A stretch of DNA of 64,000 bases, from contig NZ_CP138200.1 in assembly GCF_050859025.1 (NCBI RefSeq), positions 4,278,001 through 4,342,000 on the forward strand. The letters are read 5' to 3'. This DNA is from Wukongibacter sp050859025 (lineage in GTDB: Bacteria; Bacillota; Clostridia; Peptostreptococcales; Caminicellaceae). Positions 26,573 through 36,299 of this stretch are shown piece after piece. The notes beneath the pieces are model-generated. The model saw only the letters and a list, made by a program, of their open reading frames with translations, had not been told where the DNA came from and ran no database searches. Position numbers and translations under genes: made by a program. The first letter of the stretch is position 1, and each line of letters begins with the position of its first letter.

Positions 26573-27322
26573 CTATCCAAATCTACCTGTAATATAATCT
26601 TCAGTTCTTTTATCCTCAGGTGTTGTGAATATTTTACTAGTCTCGCCAAACTCAACCAATTCACCCATTAGGAAAAATGCAGTATTATCTGATATTCTAG
26701 CTGCCTGCTGCATTGAATGGGTAACAATTACGATAGTATAATCTTTTTTTAGTGATTGTATTAGATTTTCTATTTTTGAAGTAGCTATAGGGTCTAATGC
26801 CGATGTAGGTTCATCCATTAAAAGAACTTCTGGTTCTACTGCAAGGGCCCTAGCAATACAAAGCCTCTGCTGCTGTCCACCTGAAAGTCCTAATGCATTA
26901 GTTTTCAAACGATCCTTGACTTCATCCCATAAAGCTGCTCCCGTCAAGCTTTTCTCAACGATTTCATCTAGAACAGATTTTTTTCTGATTCCATGACTTC
27001 TTGGTCCATAGGCAATATTGTCATAAATACTCATGGGAAAAGGATTGGGTTTTTGAAATACCATACCAACTCTCTTTCTTAACTTTATTACATCTATATT
27101 TTTATAAATTTCCTGACCATCAAGTTGAACTTTTCCTTTTATGGTTACGCCTTCTATCAAATCATTCATACGGTTTAGTGTTCTCAAAAAAGTAGATTTC
27201 CCACATCCCGATGGTCCGATAAAAGCGGTAACCATCTTTTCCTTTATGTCCATGTCTATACTGTGTAAAGCCTGAAAGCTCCCATAAAACAGATCAAGAT
27301 CTTTTATAGTTAGTTTATTCAT
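26573..27322 (-). CDS. pstB: Phosphate ABC transporter ATP-binding protein PstB
   Basis: A 249-residue ATPase with Walker A GPSGCGKST at 36-44, signature LSGGQQQRLCIARAL and Walker B EVLLMDEPTSALDP. FQKPNPFPMSIYDNIAYGPR is typical of PstB rather than other importers. It energises high-affinity phosphate uptake with PstA and PstC. AAGGAG precedes the ATG. Confidence 0.98.
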   Translation of the reverse strand: MNKLTIKDLDLFYGSFQALHSIDMDIKEKMVTAFIGPSGCGKSTFLRTLNRMNDLIEGVTIKGKVQLDGQEIYKNIDVIKLRKRVGMVFQKPNPFPMSIYDNIAYGPRSHGIRKKSVLDEIVEKSLTGAALWDEVKDRLKTNALGLSGGQQQRLCIARALAVEPEVLLMDEPTSALDPIATSKIENLIQSLKKDYTIVIVTHSMQQAARISDNTAFFLMGELVEFGETSKIFTTPEDKRTEDYITGRFG

Positions 27323-27347
27323 AATTTTAGTTCCACTCCTTTAAGTA

Positions 27348-28175
27348 TTATGCCTTACCCTTACTAAATCTAGCAGCAAGTCGATTTGCAGTAAGGTTTA
27401 TCAGAGCAACAATAATCACTAGAATAGTAGCCGTAGCATAAGCTTTATTGAAGGAAATACCCTCCTTTGCTAAAAGGTATAGATGCACTGATAGGGACAT
27501 ACCAGATGTTTTGATGCTCTTTGGTATCCCTCTCCCCATTCCAGCAGTCATGTATACTGCTGCGGTTTCTCCAACAATCCTTCCTATACTAAGTATAACT
27601 GCAGTGATTATACCTGGTATAGCTGTAGGAAGAATTACCTTAAAAATTGTTCTCAGCTTCGATGTACCAAGTGCCAGGCTACCCTCTCTATATGCCTTAG
27701 GTACAGATTTTAAAGCCTCTTCTGTGGTACGTATTATTGTTGGAAGTACCATTATACTCAGAGTAATTGCTCCCGCTATAATTGAAAAACCTAGCTTTAA
27801 AGTAACTACAAGAAAAATCATCCCAAACAGCCCAAATATGATTGAAGGAATTCCTGCTAAACTCTCTGTTGCAAATCTTATTATACGTACAATTTTACCT
27901 GGCTTAGCGTATTCAACTAGGTATATAGCTGCACAGACTCCTATAGGAGTTGATATAATAACCGATAATAGAACTATATATATTGTACTTACTATCATCG
28001 GGAATATTCCACCTTCTTCACCCTTTGGAGAGGTTGTAAGATATTCTAGATTAATTTCTCCTATTCCATTTTTTACTACATATACTAGTATCCATACTAG
28101 TATTCCTACTGTTACAAATGAAGATATCCAAATAACAGCTTTTATTATATCGTCTATTAATCTTCCTTGCCTCAA
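27348..28175 (-). CDS. pstA: Phosphate ABC transporter permease PstA
   Basis: 275 residues with six membrane segments and the permease EAA-type loop around YREGSLALGTSKLRTIFKV. TAGMGRGIPKSIKTSGMSL is typical of PstA. The TTG at 28175 is preferred because AGGTG lies 6 bases before it and it begins just after the pstC stop; a GTG at 28184 would overlap pstC and its own ribosome site. Confidence 0.95.
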   Translation of the reverse strand: MRQGRLIDDIIKAVIWISSFVTVGILVWILVYVVKNGIGEINLEYLTTSPKGEEGGIFPMIVSTIYIVLLSVIISTPIGVCAAIYLVEYAKPGKIVRIIRFATESLAGIPSIIFGLFGMIFLVVTLKLGFSIIAGAITLSIMVLPTIIRTTEEALKSVPKAYREGSLALGTSKLRTIFKVILPTAIPGIITAVILSIGRIVGETAAVYMTAGMGRGIPKSIKTSGMSLSVHLYLLAKEGISFNKAYATATILVIIVALINLTANRLAARFSKGKA

Positions 28176-28176
28176 T

Positions 28177-29094
28177 CTACTCACCTGCCTTATGGGTAAC
28201 TACATTTAAAAATATATTTAAAATCATTATAAATATGAATAATATTACACCAGTTGCAAATAACGCCTCTTGATGAAGTCCAAATGCATAACCCATTTCT
28301 AAAGCTATATTTGCAGTCATTGGACGGACACGATCTAGTAACGAATTAGGTATTAACGGTGTATTTCCTGCAACAAGTATTACTGCCATTGTTTCTCCAA
28401 TTGCTCTTCCTATACCCAAGACCACGGCAGCTAATATTCCAGATTTAGCAGCAGGTATAATAACTTTAAAAATTGTTTGAATATGAGAAGCGCCTAAAGC
28501 TAAAGACCCTTCCTTATATTCCTTTGGTACTGCTCTAATAGATGTCTCTGATATATTTACAATTGTAGGAAGAATCATTATTGATAAAATCATTATAGCT
28601 GCTAATAAGCTATTTCCTCCACCGCCCCAAATCTCGTCTATAATTGGAACTATTACAACAAGTCCAAAAAAACCATATACCACTGACGGAATACCTGCTA
28701 AAAGCTCTACAGCAGGTCTAATCAGCTTAGTAAGCCAATCGGGGGCAATTTCTGCTAAAAACACGGCTGTTAAAATCCCAATTGGAACACCTACTATAAT
28801 GGCTCCAAATGTCGCATATATAGATGCTATTATCATAGGAAATATACCGTAGATATCTGCTTCCGGCATCCATTCCTGTCCAAATAGAAAGTCGACTAAA
28901 CCAATTTTGAATATTGCAGGTCCACCTTTAATAAATATAAATAGTGTTATTATCGCTACCGATAATATTGCCACACATGCACATGTAAAAAATAGTCTCT
29001 CAATGATTGTCTCGAATACTTTTCTCTTTTTGTTTTCTTTCATCTTTGTTCTAGAATTATTTCCTGTTGTTTCGTTTAAAAATTCTGCATTCAT
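28177..29094 (-). CDS. pstC: Phosphate ABC transporter permease PstC
   Basis: 305 residues with six membrane segments and the loop KEYKEGSLALGASHIQTIFK. It shows the PstC features GVPIGILTAVFLAEIAP and IGRAIGETMAVILVAGN. The start is preceded by GGAGGTGG. It is the membrane partner of PstA in phosphate import. Confidence 0.96.
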   Translation of the reverse strand: MNAEFLNETTGNNSRTKMKENKKRKVFETIIERLFFTCACVAILSVAIITLFIFIKGGPAIFKIGLVDFLFGQEWMPEADIYGIFPMIIASIYATFGAIIVGVPIGILTAVFLAEIAPDWLTKLIRPAVELLAGIPSVVYGFFGLVVIVPIIDEIWGGGGNSLLAAIMILSIMILPTIVNISETSIRAVPKEYKEGSLALGASHIQTIFKVIIPAAKSGILAAVVLGIGRAIGETMAVILVAGNTPLIPNSLLDRVRPMTANIALEMGYAFGLHQEALFATGVILFIFIMILNIFLNVVTHKAGE

Positions 29095-29154
29095 CTATTA
29101 CCACCTCCACAATCTGCAATAGAAGTTACTATACATTTATATAAGACGCAGACA

Positions 29155-29177
29155 GACTCCACCTAAGTTGTGGAGTC
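29155..29177 (-). other. Intercistronic hairpin between pstS and pstC
   Basis: GACTCCA and TGGAGTC pair with a 9-base loop, without a U tract. Such hairpins often stabilise the upstream pstS message and let the binding protein exceed the membrane subunits; that effect is inferred here. Confidence 0.5.
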
Positions 29178-29215
29178 ATTTCCCTGCTCTTAATCATATG
29201 CTTATTAGGGATGTA

Positions 29216-30115
29216 TTATTTTACTGTAATTAATTTTTCTCCAACTATTTTTTGTCCTTCATCACTTAAGATGAAATCTAAGTACGCTTTAGCTGCAGGA
29301 CTTGGCTCACCTTTTGTAAGCATTAAGAATGGTCTGAATACAGAATACTTTTCTGCTTTAATGTTTTCAATTGTCGGCTCAACGCCATCAACCTTTAATC
29401 CCTTTACAGACTCATCTAAGTATGATAAAGATATATAACCAATTGAGTATTCTTTACTTGCTACGTTAGCCTTAACAGCACCATTACCTTCTGCAATTAA
29501 AGCCTCTTTTATAACTGCACTTACCTTCTTACCTTCAGCATTTTTTTCTTGTAAATGCATTATTTCTTCAAAAGCTCCTCTTGTTCCTGAACCAGATTCT
29601 CTACTTATAACAAGGATTTCTTTATCTTCTCCTCCAACTTCTTTCCAGTTCTTGATTTCACCTTTAAATATCTTAGTAACTTGCTCTCCAGTAAGGTCTT
29701 CAACCTTATTACTTGGATGAACAACTACTGTAATACCATCGTATGCTATAACATGTTCAGTAAGACCCCACTCTTTTTCTTCAGACTTCAGGTTACGTGA
29801 AGCCATTCCTATATCTGCACTTCCATCATCTGTAGCCTTAACACCTGCAGTCGATCCAACTCCTTGAACATCTATTTGTACGCCAGACTCTAGTACTGAA
29901 AAAGCGTCCGCTAAATTTTGTGCTACTGGTGTTACTGAAGTAGATCCTACAACTGATACTGAACCTTCTAACTTTGCTTCTTGCTTTTCTTCACTTTTCT
30001 TCTCCTCTGTCTGCTTTTCTTCCTTAGATTCTTCAACTGACTTTTCATTAGAACAACCAGCAAATACACCTATCGCTAAAACAGCAATTAATAATAATGA
30101 TAATATCTTTTTCAT
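29216..30115 (-). CDS. pstS: Phosphate-binding lipoprotein PstS
   Basis: 299 residues: a lipoprotein signal peptide with lipobox GVFAGC, a low-complexity Glu/Lys linker (EESKEEKQTEEKKSEEK) and a PstS domain. Phosphate-binding loops are visible (SVVGSTSVTPVAQ, ISRESGSGTRGAFEEI). It captures phosphate outside the membrane for PstCAB. The ATG at 30115 follows GGGAGAAG and directly precedes the signal peptide. Four Pho repeats lie 83-121 bases upstream. Confidence 0.97.
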   Translation of the reverse strand: MKKILSLLLIAVLAIGVFAGCSNEKSVEESKEEKQTEEKKSEEKQEAKLEGSVSVVGSTSVTPVAQNLADAFSVLESGVQIDVQGVGSTAGVKATDDGSADIGMASRNLKSEEKEWGLTEHVIAYDGITVVVHPSNKVEDLTGEQVTKIFKGEIKNWKEVGGEDKEILVISRESGSGTRGAFEEIMHLQEKNAEGKKVSAVIKEALIAEGNGAVKANVASKEYSIGYISLSYLDESVKGLKVDGVEPTIENIKAEKYSVFRPFLMLTKGEPSPAAKAYLDFILSDEGQKIVGEKLITVK

Positions 30116-30197
30116 TAAAAAACTTCTCCCTTCATATTTCATGATTTTGTCAATCCTCAATCTCATATATAATTTAACATTTATTGATTTAGCTTTT

Positions 30198-30236
30198 GTT
30201 ATGTAAATGTTAACCGATTGTTAACTCTATGTTAAC
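30198..30236 (-). promoter_or_regulatory. Pho box: four 11-bp direct repeats upstream of pstS
   Basis: On the minus strand GTTAAC occurs at 30231-30236, 30220-30225 and 30209-30214, with CATAAC at 30198-30203, each exactly 11 bases apart. This matches the TTAACA-like direct repeats bound by PhoP in Gram-positive bacteria. It predicts induction of pstSCAB-phoU under phosphate limitation. Confidence 0.9.
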
Positions 30237-30282
30237 TGCTATATAGAACAGGCACATCCTGCAAATACTATATTTTTGCATA

Positions 30283-30320
30283 AAAAAACGTTGATTCTGA
30301 TTTAAACCAACGTTTTATAT
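30283..30320 (-). terminator. Terminator of the membrane chemoreceptor gene
   Basis: The minus strand AACGTTGG and CAACGTT stem is followed by TTTTTTT. It separates the chemoreceptor at 30383 from the pst regulatory region. Confidence 0.8.
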
Positions 30321-30382
30321 AGTAATGCAGCTTCTTAAATCGCAAATAGAATATAATCTTTCTAAGCTAATATCAGAAATTT

Positions 30383-32608
30383 TCATCGATTAAAAAGCCT
30401 TTTCAATTCTATTTTCTTAACCTTTCTAAACAGTGCTAAAACATTGACTTTCTTTCTAAAAGCTCTAATATCTATTTTCTTTAAATCGAACCTTCTAATC
30501 CTAATTTTTTCTAATTTTATGGATTTGAGTATGGTTTTGAGTCTATAAACAGGTCTTACCCTATTTTCTTCTACCTTTATATCTACAGTCTTTGGAGATT
30601 GCTCTGTACTACCTTCAGTAGAAAAGACACTAATCCTCTCCTCTAATTCTTTAGACATATTCATCAATTCTTCACTATTGTGCGATACCTGCTCAATATT
30701 TTGAGACTGATTTTCAACTCCAACTGAAACTTCCTTTACTAGTTCTGCCGACTGCTCTGTCACGATTGTAATTTTATTAATTCCTGCTAGTATATTTTCT
30801 TTCTTTAAGCTCATCTGCTCTATGGACTGATTTAAATATTCTACTTCATCAACTATCATGTTTGACGACTTCTCTATATCTCTAAATATGTCTTCTGCCT
30901 TAACCATTACATCAAATTGTTTATAGGATACATCTTTTGTATTTTTCATCATTTTAGTTGTTATGTCTACCTGCTCTACCATATCTTCAATATAATTATG
31001 TATAGAACTAGCTAAGTCTTGTGTTTCATCTGCTAGCCTTTGAACCTCATGGGCAACAACAGAAAAGCTTGCTCCAACTTCTCCTGCTTTTGCCGCTTCT
31101 ATCCTTGCATTTAGAGATATCATATTAGTCTGCTTTGCTATCTTCTCTATATTTTCAGTTATTTTCACAATAGCCTGTGATTTCTCATGAAGTCCCATTA
31201 TTTCTTCAGTAACTCTATTTACATACTCAATATTTTCTCCAGAAATCCCATGCAACTCTTTAATTTTAGATACACCATTTACATTAAGTCCTTGGCTTTC
31301 CTTTGCTTCCTTAGAAACCTTCTTAGCATTTGTAGCAATCCCATTTATATAATCTGAAAACTCCATAGTTTCTTTTAGGATAGAGTCTGTTTGTCTATGC
31401 TGGTCTACTGAACCTTCAGCAATTTCTTCTAGTGAAGCAGCAGCTTGCTGAGCCGATGCAGCATTACTTTGACAAATAGAACTAAAGTCTGATGAGAAAT
31501 CAACAAGCCTTGTACTAGCACCAGATACACTTTCAACTAGGGTTCGTATTTCTGAAATCATTTTATTAAAACTTTTTGTTAAAAGTCCAACTTCATCTTC
31601 ATGCTCTACTTCTAGTTCAATAGCTAAGTTACCATCTCTTTCTATCTCTTCCATCGCATTCTCAAGCCGTCTTATGGGCTTTACTAAACTTTCTACTATC
31701 CTTTTACTAAAAAAGGTACCTAGAATAAGTGTAACTATTAAAATAACTAGACTGTTTAATATGTTTCCTCTCATTTCTTCACTAATTTCTTCATAATCCA
31801 TTGTAACAGCAAATTTCCATCCCGTTCTAGGATTATTCTTAAAATAAAGAAATTTTTTTCTTCCGTCCATTTCATATTCAATAAGCCCATCCCTCTTATC
31901 AATCATATTTCTAAAAAATTCTTCATGGGAAACATCAAGGGCTATCTCTTCCTCGTTGTGATGTGATGTTATTATTCCTAATGAATCTATTGAAAAAGCA
32001 TATCCTGTTTTTCCTACCTTTATTTCATATAATAACTCCTGTATTAAATCAGCAGAAATAACACCTGCTACTACACCTATTACATTACCATCCTTATTTA
32101 CAGTTTTAGCAATGATTACTTCTCTATCACTATTATTTTCATTGACATATGGAGAAGTGTATATAACACGTCCTCTATTTTCAACTGCCTTTTTAAACCA
32201 AGAAAGCTCAGTTAATTTATCATTTCCTTTATTATCTAATGATTGTGAGGATTGAAAGCATTGATTATCCTTTGTGACCATTATTAATTCCTTTATAAAT
32301 CTATTACCATCTTTATAGCGTTTGAAATCTTCATATATCTCTTCTTTATATTTATCAGCAACTAAAATATTTGTAACACTGCTCTCTCTAGATATTCCTT
32401 GTAATGTCATCTCCATTGTAGAAAATAAAACCTCGGCAGACTGTTCTATTTGGTTTGATAATAGTTTCTCAGTTTCCACAGCAGTTTCAAGTAATTTCTT
32501 TTTTGTAGCTATTGAATCATACGTAGTAATTCCAGTTAATGAGAAAAATAGTATAATAAAAAATACCGAAAGCATTTTGACTAGGATGCTCTTCCTAAAA
32601 AAGTTCAT
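30383..32608 (-). CDS. Methyl-accepting chemotaxis protein with Cache sensor and basic C-terminal tail
   Basis: 741 residues. One transmembrane segment near 10-30, an extracellular dCache-like domain (about 35-280; ELSWFKKAVENRGRVIYTSP, GYAFSIDSLGIITSHH), a second segment near 285-303, HAMP, then a signalling coil with a hairpin tip variant (TNMISLNARIEAAKAGEVG). The last 55-60 residues are strikingly basic, with repeated Ile, Lys and Arg (KSIKLEKIRIRRFDLKK), and do not end in a receptor-tether pentapeptide. Ligands are unknown; small organic acids or amino acids are common for such domains. GGAGG precedes the ATG. Confidence 0.92.
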   Translation of the reverse strand: MNFFRKSILVKMLSVFFIILFFSLTGITTYDSIATKKKLLETAVETEKLLSNQIEQSAEVLFSTMEMTLQGISRESSVTNILVADKYKEEIYEDFKRYKDGNRFIKELIMVTKDNQCFQSSQSLDNKGNDKLTELSWFKKAVENRGRVIYTSPYVNENNSDREVIIAKTVNKDGNVIGVVAGVISADLIQELLYEIKVGKTGYAFSIDSLGIITSHHNEEEIALDVSHEEFFRNMIDKRDGLIEYEMDGRKKFLYFKNNPRTGWKFAVTMDYEEISEEMRGNILNSLVILIVTLILGTFFSKRIVESLVKPIRRLENAMEEIERDGNLAIELEVEHEDEVGLLTKSFNKMISEIRTLVESVSGASTRLVDFSSDFSSICQSNAASAQQAAASLEEIAEGSVDQHRQTDSILKETMEFSDYINGIATNAKKVSKEAKESQGLNVNGVSKIKELHGISGENIEYVNRVTEEIMGLHEKSQAIVKITENIEKIAKQTNMISLNARIEAAKAGEVGASFSVVAHEVQRLADETQDLASSIHNYIEDMVEQVDITTKMMKNTKDVSYKQFDVMVKAEDIFRDIEKSSNMIVDEVEYLNQSIEQMSLKKENILAGINKITIVTEQSAELVKEVSVGVENQSQNIEQVSHNSEELMNMSKELEERISVFSTEGSTEQSPKTVDIKVEENRVRPVYRLKTILKSIKLEKIRIRRFDLKKIDIRAFRKKVNVLALFRKVKKIELKRLFNR

Positions 32609-32895
32609 AATTATCCTCCTCTATAAAAACAGATAAATAAATTTAGAAAATCATATAACTCCATTTGCTATTTAATAGAAATTTTATAATTTCCTCAATT
32701 ATAATAATAACTATATTTACCAAGCTGTTAGTTAAATCCATGTTAATATTTTCATAAATGAGTAAAAAGTAAAACCAAAGATATACAGGAACTACTCTTA
32801 TTTTGATTACACTTTTCTTTTATAATAGAAACCAAGTATATAGAGCTTCTTCGTTTTAGTCAGAGTTCGCTTCGAGAAATACCTCAATAAAAAAA

Positions 32896-32921
32896 AGAAT
32901 CCCCTTTACTAAGGATTCTTT
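32896..32921 (-). terminator. Terminator of the ilv operon
   Basis: AAGAATCC and GGGATTCTT pair on the minus strand and are followed by a long T run, 11 bases after the ilvB stop. The remaining 32609-32895 stretch shows no gene. Confidence 0.85.
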
Positions 32922-32931
32922 TGATACTTTT

Positions 32932-34596
32932 TTATGAGTTTTTGCCTTCAATCAAATCATCTATAGACTTTCCCGCAGGTACAATAGGATAGACACCCTG
33001 ATCTTTATCAATTTTACATTCAATAACTGCTGATTGCCTTTTATTTGCAACTACCTTTAACACCTCAACTAAACTATTCAATTCCTCTACCCTATACCCA
33101 TCTACTCCATAGGCTTCAGCTAGTTTGACATAGTCAACTTCATTTCCTATATCTGTTTGAGAATACCTTTCACTTTGGAATAATTTTTGCCACTGTCTTA
33201 CCATTCCAAGTGTATTGTTATTTAATAATAGAGTTATAGTCGGAAGATTATATTTTGTAACGGTAGCCAATTCATTACAATTCATTCTGAAGCTGCCGTC
33301 TCCCGTTATGTGTAGTATTCTGTTGTAAGGCATTGCTATCTGCGCCCCTATAGCCGCACCAAGACCATATCCCATTGTTCCTAATCCACCGGAAGATAAA
33401 AAGCTTCTAGGCTTTGTAAACTTCCAATATTGAGCAGTCCACATCTGATGCTGACCTACATCCGTAACTACAATAGTATCATTTCCAAGTATATTCTGAA
33501 CCGTATTTATAATATTTTTTGCCGTAAACTCATTTTCTTTCAGTACATTCTTAGACTTCCATTGATTTATTTCCTTAAGCCATTGGCTTCTGTTCTTAGC
33601 TTCTACTCTTTCAACTAACTTCTTTAATATTTCTTTCACATCGCCAATCACTGACAAATTGGCCTTTTTGTTCTTATTAATCTCGCTCTTATCAATATCT
33701 ATATGAATTATCCGGGCACGTGGAGCAAACTCGTTTGCTTTACCTACGACTCTATCACTAAATCTTGCTCCAATTGCAATAACTAGGTCACTATTTGTTA
33801 CTGCTAAATTTGCTTCTTTAAAACCATGCATACCAACTAATCCAAGGGATAATTCATTATTTCTAGAAAAACAACCAAGTCCCATCAATGTATTAACTAC
33901 TGGAATCTCAGCTTTGGTTGCAAACTTAGAAAATTCATCTGACGCATTGGATATTATGACTCCACCACCAGCATAAATCACTGGTCTTATGGAGCTATTT
34001 ATGACTTTCGCCACCTCGTCAATTACCTTTTCATCTATTTCCTTTACATTTGATTTTTCTATACTAATATTTTCATTAGTATAGTTTGTTTTCTCTATAA
34101 ATATGTTTTTAGGGACATCTATCAAAACTGGACCAGGTCTTCCGGTTTGTGCTGTTTCAAATGCTTCCCTTATAATACTTTGTAAGTCCTCTACCCTTTC
34201 AACAAGGTAATTATGCTTTGTAATAGGAAGTGATATACCAGTAATGTCTACTTCTTGAAAAGAATCCTTTCCCAATAAAGACCTAGGCACCTGTCCTGTA
34301 AATACAACCATAGGAACAGAATCAAGGTATGCCGTAGCAATTCCCGTAATAGTGTTCGTTGCACCGGGTCCAGAGGTTGCAAAACATACTCCAACCTTTC
34401 CAGTTGTACGAGCATAACCATCGGCACCGTGAACTGCTCCCTGTTCATGAGATGTTAGAATATGTGTAAAAGTATCAAATTTATCATACAAGGCATCATA
34501 TAATGGTATAACTGCTCCACCTGGATACCCAAATATTGTGTCAACACCCTGCTCCTTTAAACACTCTAACACTATTTGTGCTCCACTAAGCTCCAT
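32932..34596 (-). CDS. ilvB: Acetolactate synthase large subunit
   Basis: A 554-residue thiamine-diphosphate enzyme that condenses pyruvate to acetolactate (or with 2-ketobutyrate) for valine, leucine and isoleucine. The cofactor-activating Glu lies in SHEQGAVHGADGYAR; the diphosphate site is GDGSFRMNCNELATV. FAD-domain motifs such as ARIIHIDIDKSEI are visible. The ATG at 34596 is preferred over the GTG at 34605, which lies in the ribosome site. Unusually for a biosynthetic operon, the small subunit gene is at the other end (ilvN-C-D-B). Confidence 0.96.
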   Translation of the reverse strand: MELSGAQIVLECLKEQGVDTIFGYPGGAVIPLYDALYDKFDTFTHILTSHEQGAVHGADGYARTTGKVGVCFATSGPGATNTITGIATAYLDSVPMVVFTGQVPRSLLGKDSFQEVDITGISLPITKHNYLVERVEDLQSIIREAFETAQTGRPGPVLIDVPKNIFIEKTNYTNENISIEKSNVKEIDEKVIDEVAKVINSSIRPVIYAGGGVIISNASDEFSKFATKAEIPVVNTLMGLGCFSRNNELSLGLVGMHGFKEANLAVTNSDLVIAIGARFSDRVVGKANEFAPRARIIHIDIDKSEINKNKKANLSVIGDVKEILKKLVERVEAKNRSQWLKEINQWKSKNVLKENEFTAKNIINTVQNILGNDTIVVTDVGQHQMWTAQYWKFTKPRSFLSSGGLGTMGYGLGAAIGAQIAMPYNRILHITGDGSFRMNCNELATVTKYNLPTITLLLNNNTLGMVRQWQKLFQSERYSQTDIGNEVDYVKLAEAYGVDGYRVEELNSLVEVLKVVANKRQSAVIECKIDKDQGVYPIVPAGKSIDDLIEGKNS

Positions 34597-34623
34597 CTTT
34601 TTCACCTTCTTTCTCCCATAGTC

Positions 34624-36288
34624 TTACAACCCTTTATAGGTTGCTCCCTTGCTTGCCGATGTAACCATATTGCTATATTTATCAAGGTAACCTTGGTGGA
34701 CAGTTCTTTCAACTTGTGTTAATTCTTTTCTTCTAATTTCCAGTTCCTTTTCATCAACAAGTATATCTAGTCTTCCTTCTATCATATCTATATCAATAAT
34801 ATCTCCATCCTTAACTAAAGCAATTGTACCTCCATCAATTGCTTCAGGTGAAACATGTCCAATAGCCGCACCTCTTGTTCCTCCCGAAAATCTTCCATCG
34901 GTTATTAAAGCTACATGCTTATCAAGTCCCATACCAGCTAAAGACGATGTCGGAGTTAACATTTCCCTCATTCCTGGGCCACCCTTTGGTCCCTCATACC
35001 TTATTACAATAATTTCACCCTTTTGAATTCTTCCGCTTAAAATTGCTTCTACAGCCTCTTCTTCTGCGTTAAAAACCTTTGCCTTGCCTTTATTGACAAA
35101 CATCTCCTGAGCAACAGCAGATTTTTTAACCACTGCTCCTTCTGGAGCAAGACTCCCCCTTAAAACCTTTATTCCTCCAGTTTCACTATATGGATTTTCA
35201 ATAGAAGCAATCACCTTATTTCCAATTCTTTCACAGCCATTTATAAGTTCACCTATTGTTTTACCCGATACAGTTAATGCCTCCAAATTTAGTAAGTCCT
35301 TTTTCTTTAGTTCATTCATTACAGCCATTATTCCACCGGCTTCATATAAATCTTCCATATGATAAGGACCTGCTGGACTCAACTTACATAGGTTTGGTGT
35401 TCTTTCACTTATTTCATTTATTTTATCCAAATTAATTTCAACATTTGATTCCTTTGCAATTGCTGTTAAATGCAAAACTGTGTTTGTAGAGCATCCCAAT
35501 GCCATATCTACTGTTAATGCGTTCTCAAATACCTGTTCAGTTAAGATATCTCTCGGTAAAATCTGTTCTCTAATAAGCTCCATTATCTTCATACCTGTAT
35601 ACTTTGCAAGTCTTATTCTCTCTGAATAAACTGCTGGAATAGTTCCATTCCCAGGCAATGACATCGCTAGTGCCTCTGTCATACAATTCATTGAATTTGC
35701 TGTAAACATGCCTGAGCAAGACCCACATCCAGGACACGCTTTATCTTCAATTACCTCTAATTCCTCTTCTGTCATCTTTCCTGCTTTTACTGCTCCTACA
35801 CCTTCAAATACAGTAGTTAAATCAATCTTCTTTCCAAATGCCTTGCCTGCAAGCATAGGTCCTCCACTAACAATTATTGAAGGAATATTTAATCTTGCAC
35901 ATGCCATTAGCATTGCTGGTACGGTCTTATCACAATTGGGAACTAAAACCAACCCATCAAGACCGTGGGCCTTAGCCATAATTTCTATACTATCGGTAAT
36001 CAGTTCTCTACTAGGTAGGGAATATTTCATTCCTTCATGGTTCATGGCAATTCCATCACAAACAGCTATTGTAGGAAATTCTAATGGAGTTCCCCCCTCC
36101 ATTAGAACACCTCTTTTAACAGCATCAACAATAGTTCTTAAATGGGTATGTCCCGGTACTATTTCATTATATGCATTTACTATACCAACTAATGGCTTAT
36201 TAATCTCTTTATTTGTAAGACCCAAAGCCTTAAATAGCGACCTATGCGGAGCTTTTTCTAAACCCTTTTTTACTGAAACACTTTTCAA
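34624..36288 (-). CDS. ilvD: Dihydroxy-acid dehydratase
   Basis: A 554-residue Fe-S dehydratase making the 2-keto acids of branched-chain amino acid synthesis. Cluster cysteines are in VPNCDKTVPAM, CPGCGSCSGMF and MALGCSTNTVLH. The SGGTRG and GHVSPEA motifs are present. The TTG at 36288 is 7 bases after GGAGG. It starts 11 bases after ilvC. Confidence 0.98.
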   Translation of the reverse strand: MKSVSVKKGLEKAPHRSLFKALGLTNKEINKPLVGIVNAYNEIVPGHTHLRTIVDAVKRGVLMEGGTPLEFPTIAVCDGIAMNHEGMKYSLPSRELITDSIEIMAKAHGLDGLVLVPNCDKTVPAMLMACARLNIPSIIVSGGPMLAGKAFGKKIDLTTVFEGVGAVKAGKMTEEELEVIEDKACPGCGSCSGMFTANSMNCMTEALAMSLPGNGTIPAVYSERIRLAKYTGMKIMELIREQILPRDILTEQVFENALTVDMALGCSTNTVLHLTAIAKESNVEINLDKINEISERTPNLCKLSPAGPYHMEDLYEAGGIMAVMNELKKKDLLNLEALTVSGKTIGELINGCERIGNKVIASIENPYSETGGIKVLRGSLAPEGAVVKKSAVAQEMFVNKGKAKVFNAEEEAVEAILSGRIQKGEIIVIRYEGPKGGPGMREMLTPTSSLAGMGLDKHVALITDGRFSGGTRGAAIGHVSPEAIDGGTIALVKDGDIIDIDMIEGRLDILVDEKELEIRRKELTQVERTVHQGYLDKYSNMVTSASKGATYKGL

Positions 36289-36299
36289 ATCTAGTCCTC

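Noticed and set aside
27448..28209. A 253-residue plus-strand frame opposite pstA
   Set aside because: Antisense to pstA, without a ribosome site or recognisable domain.
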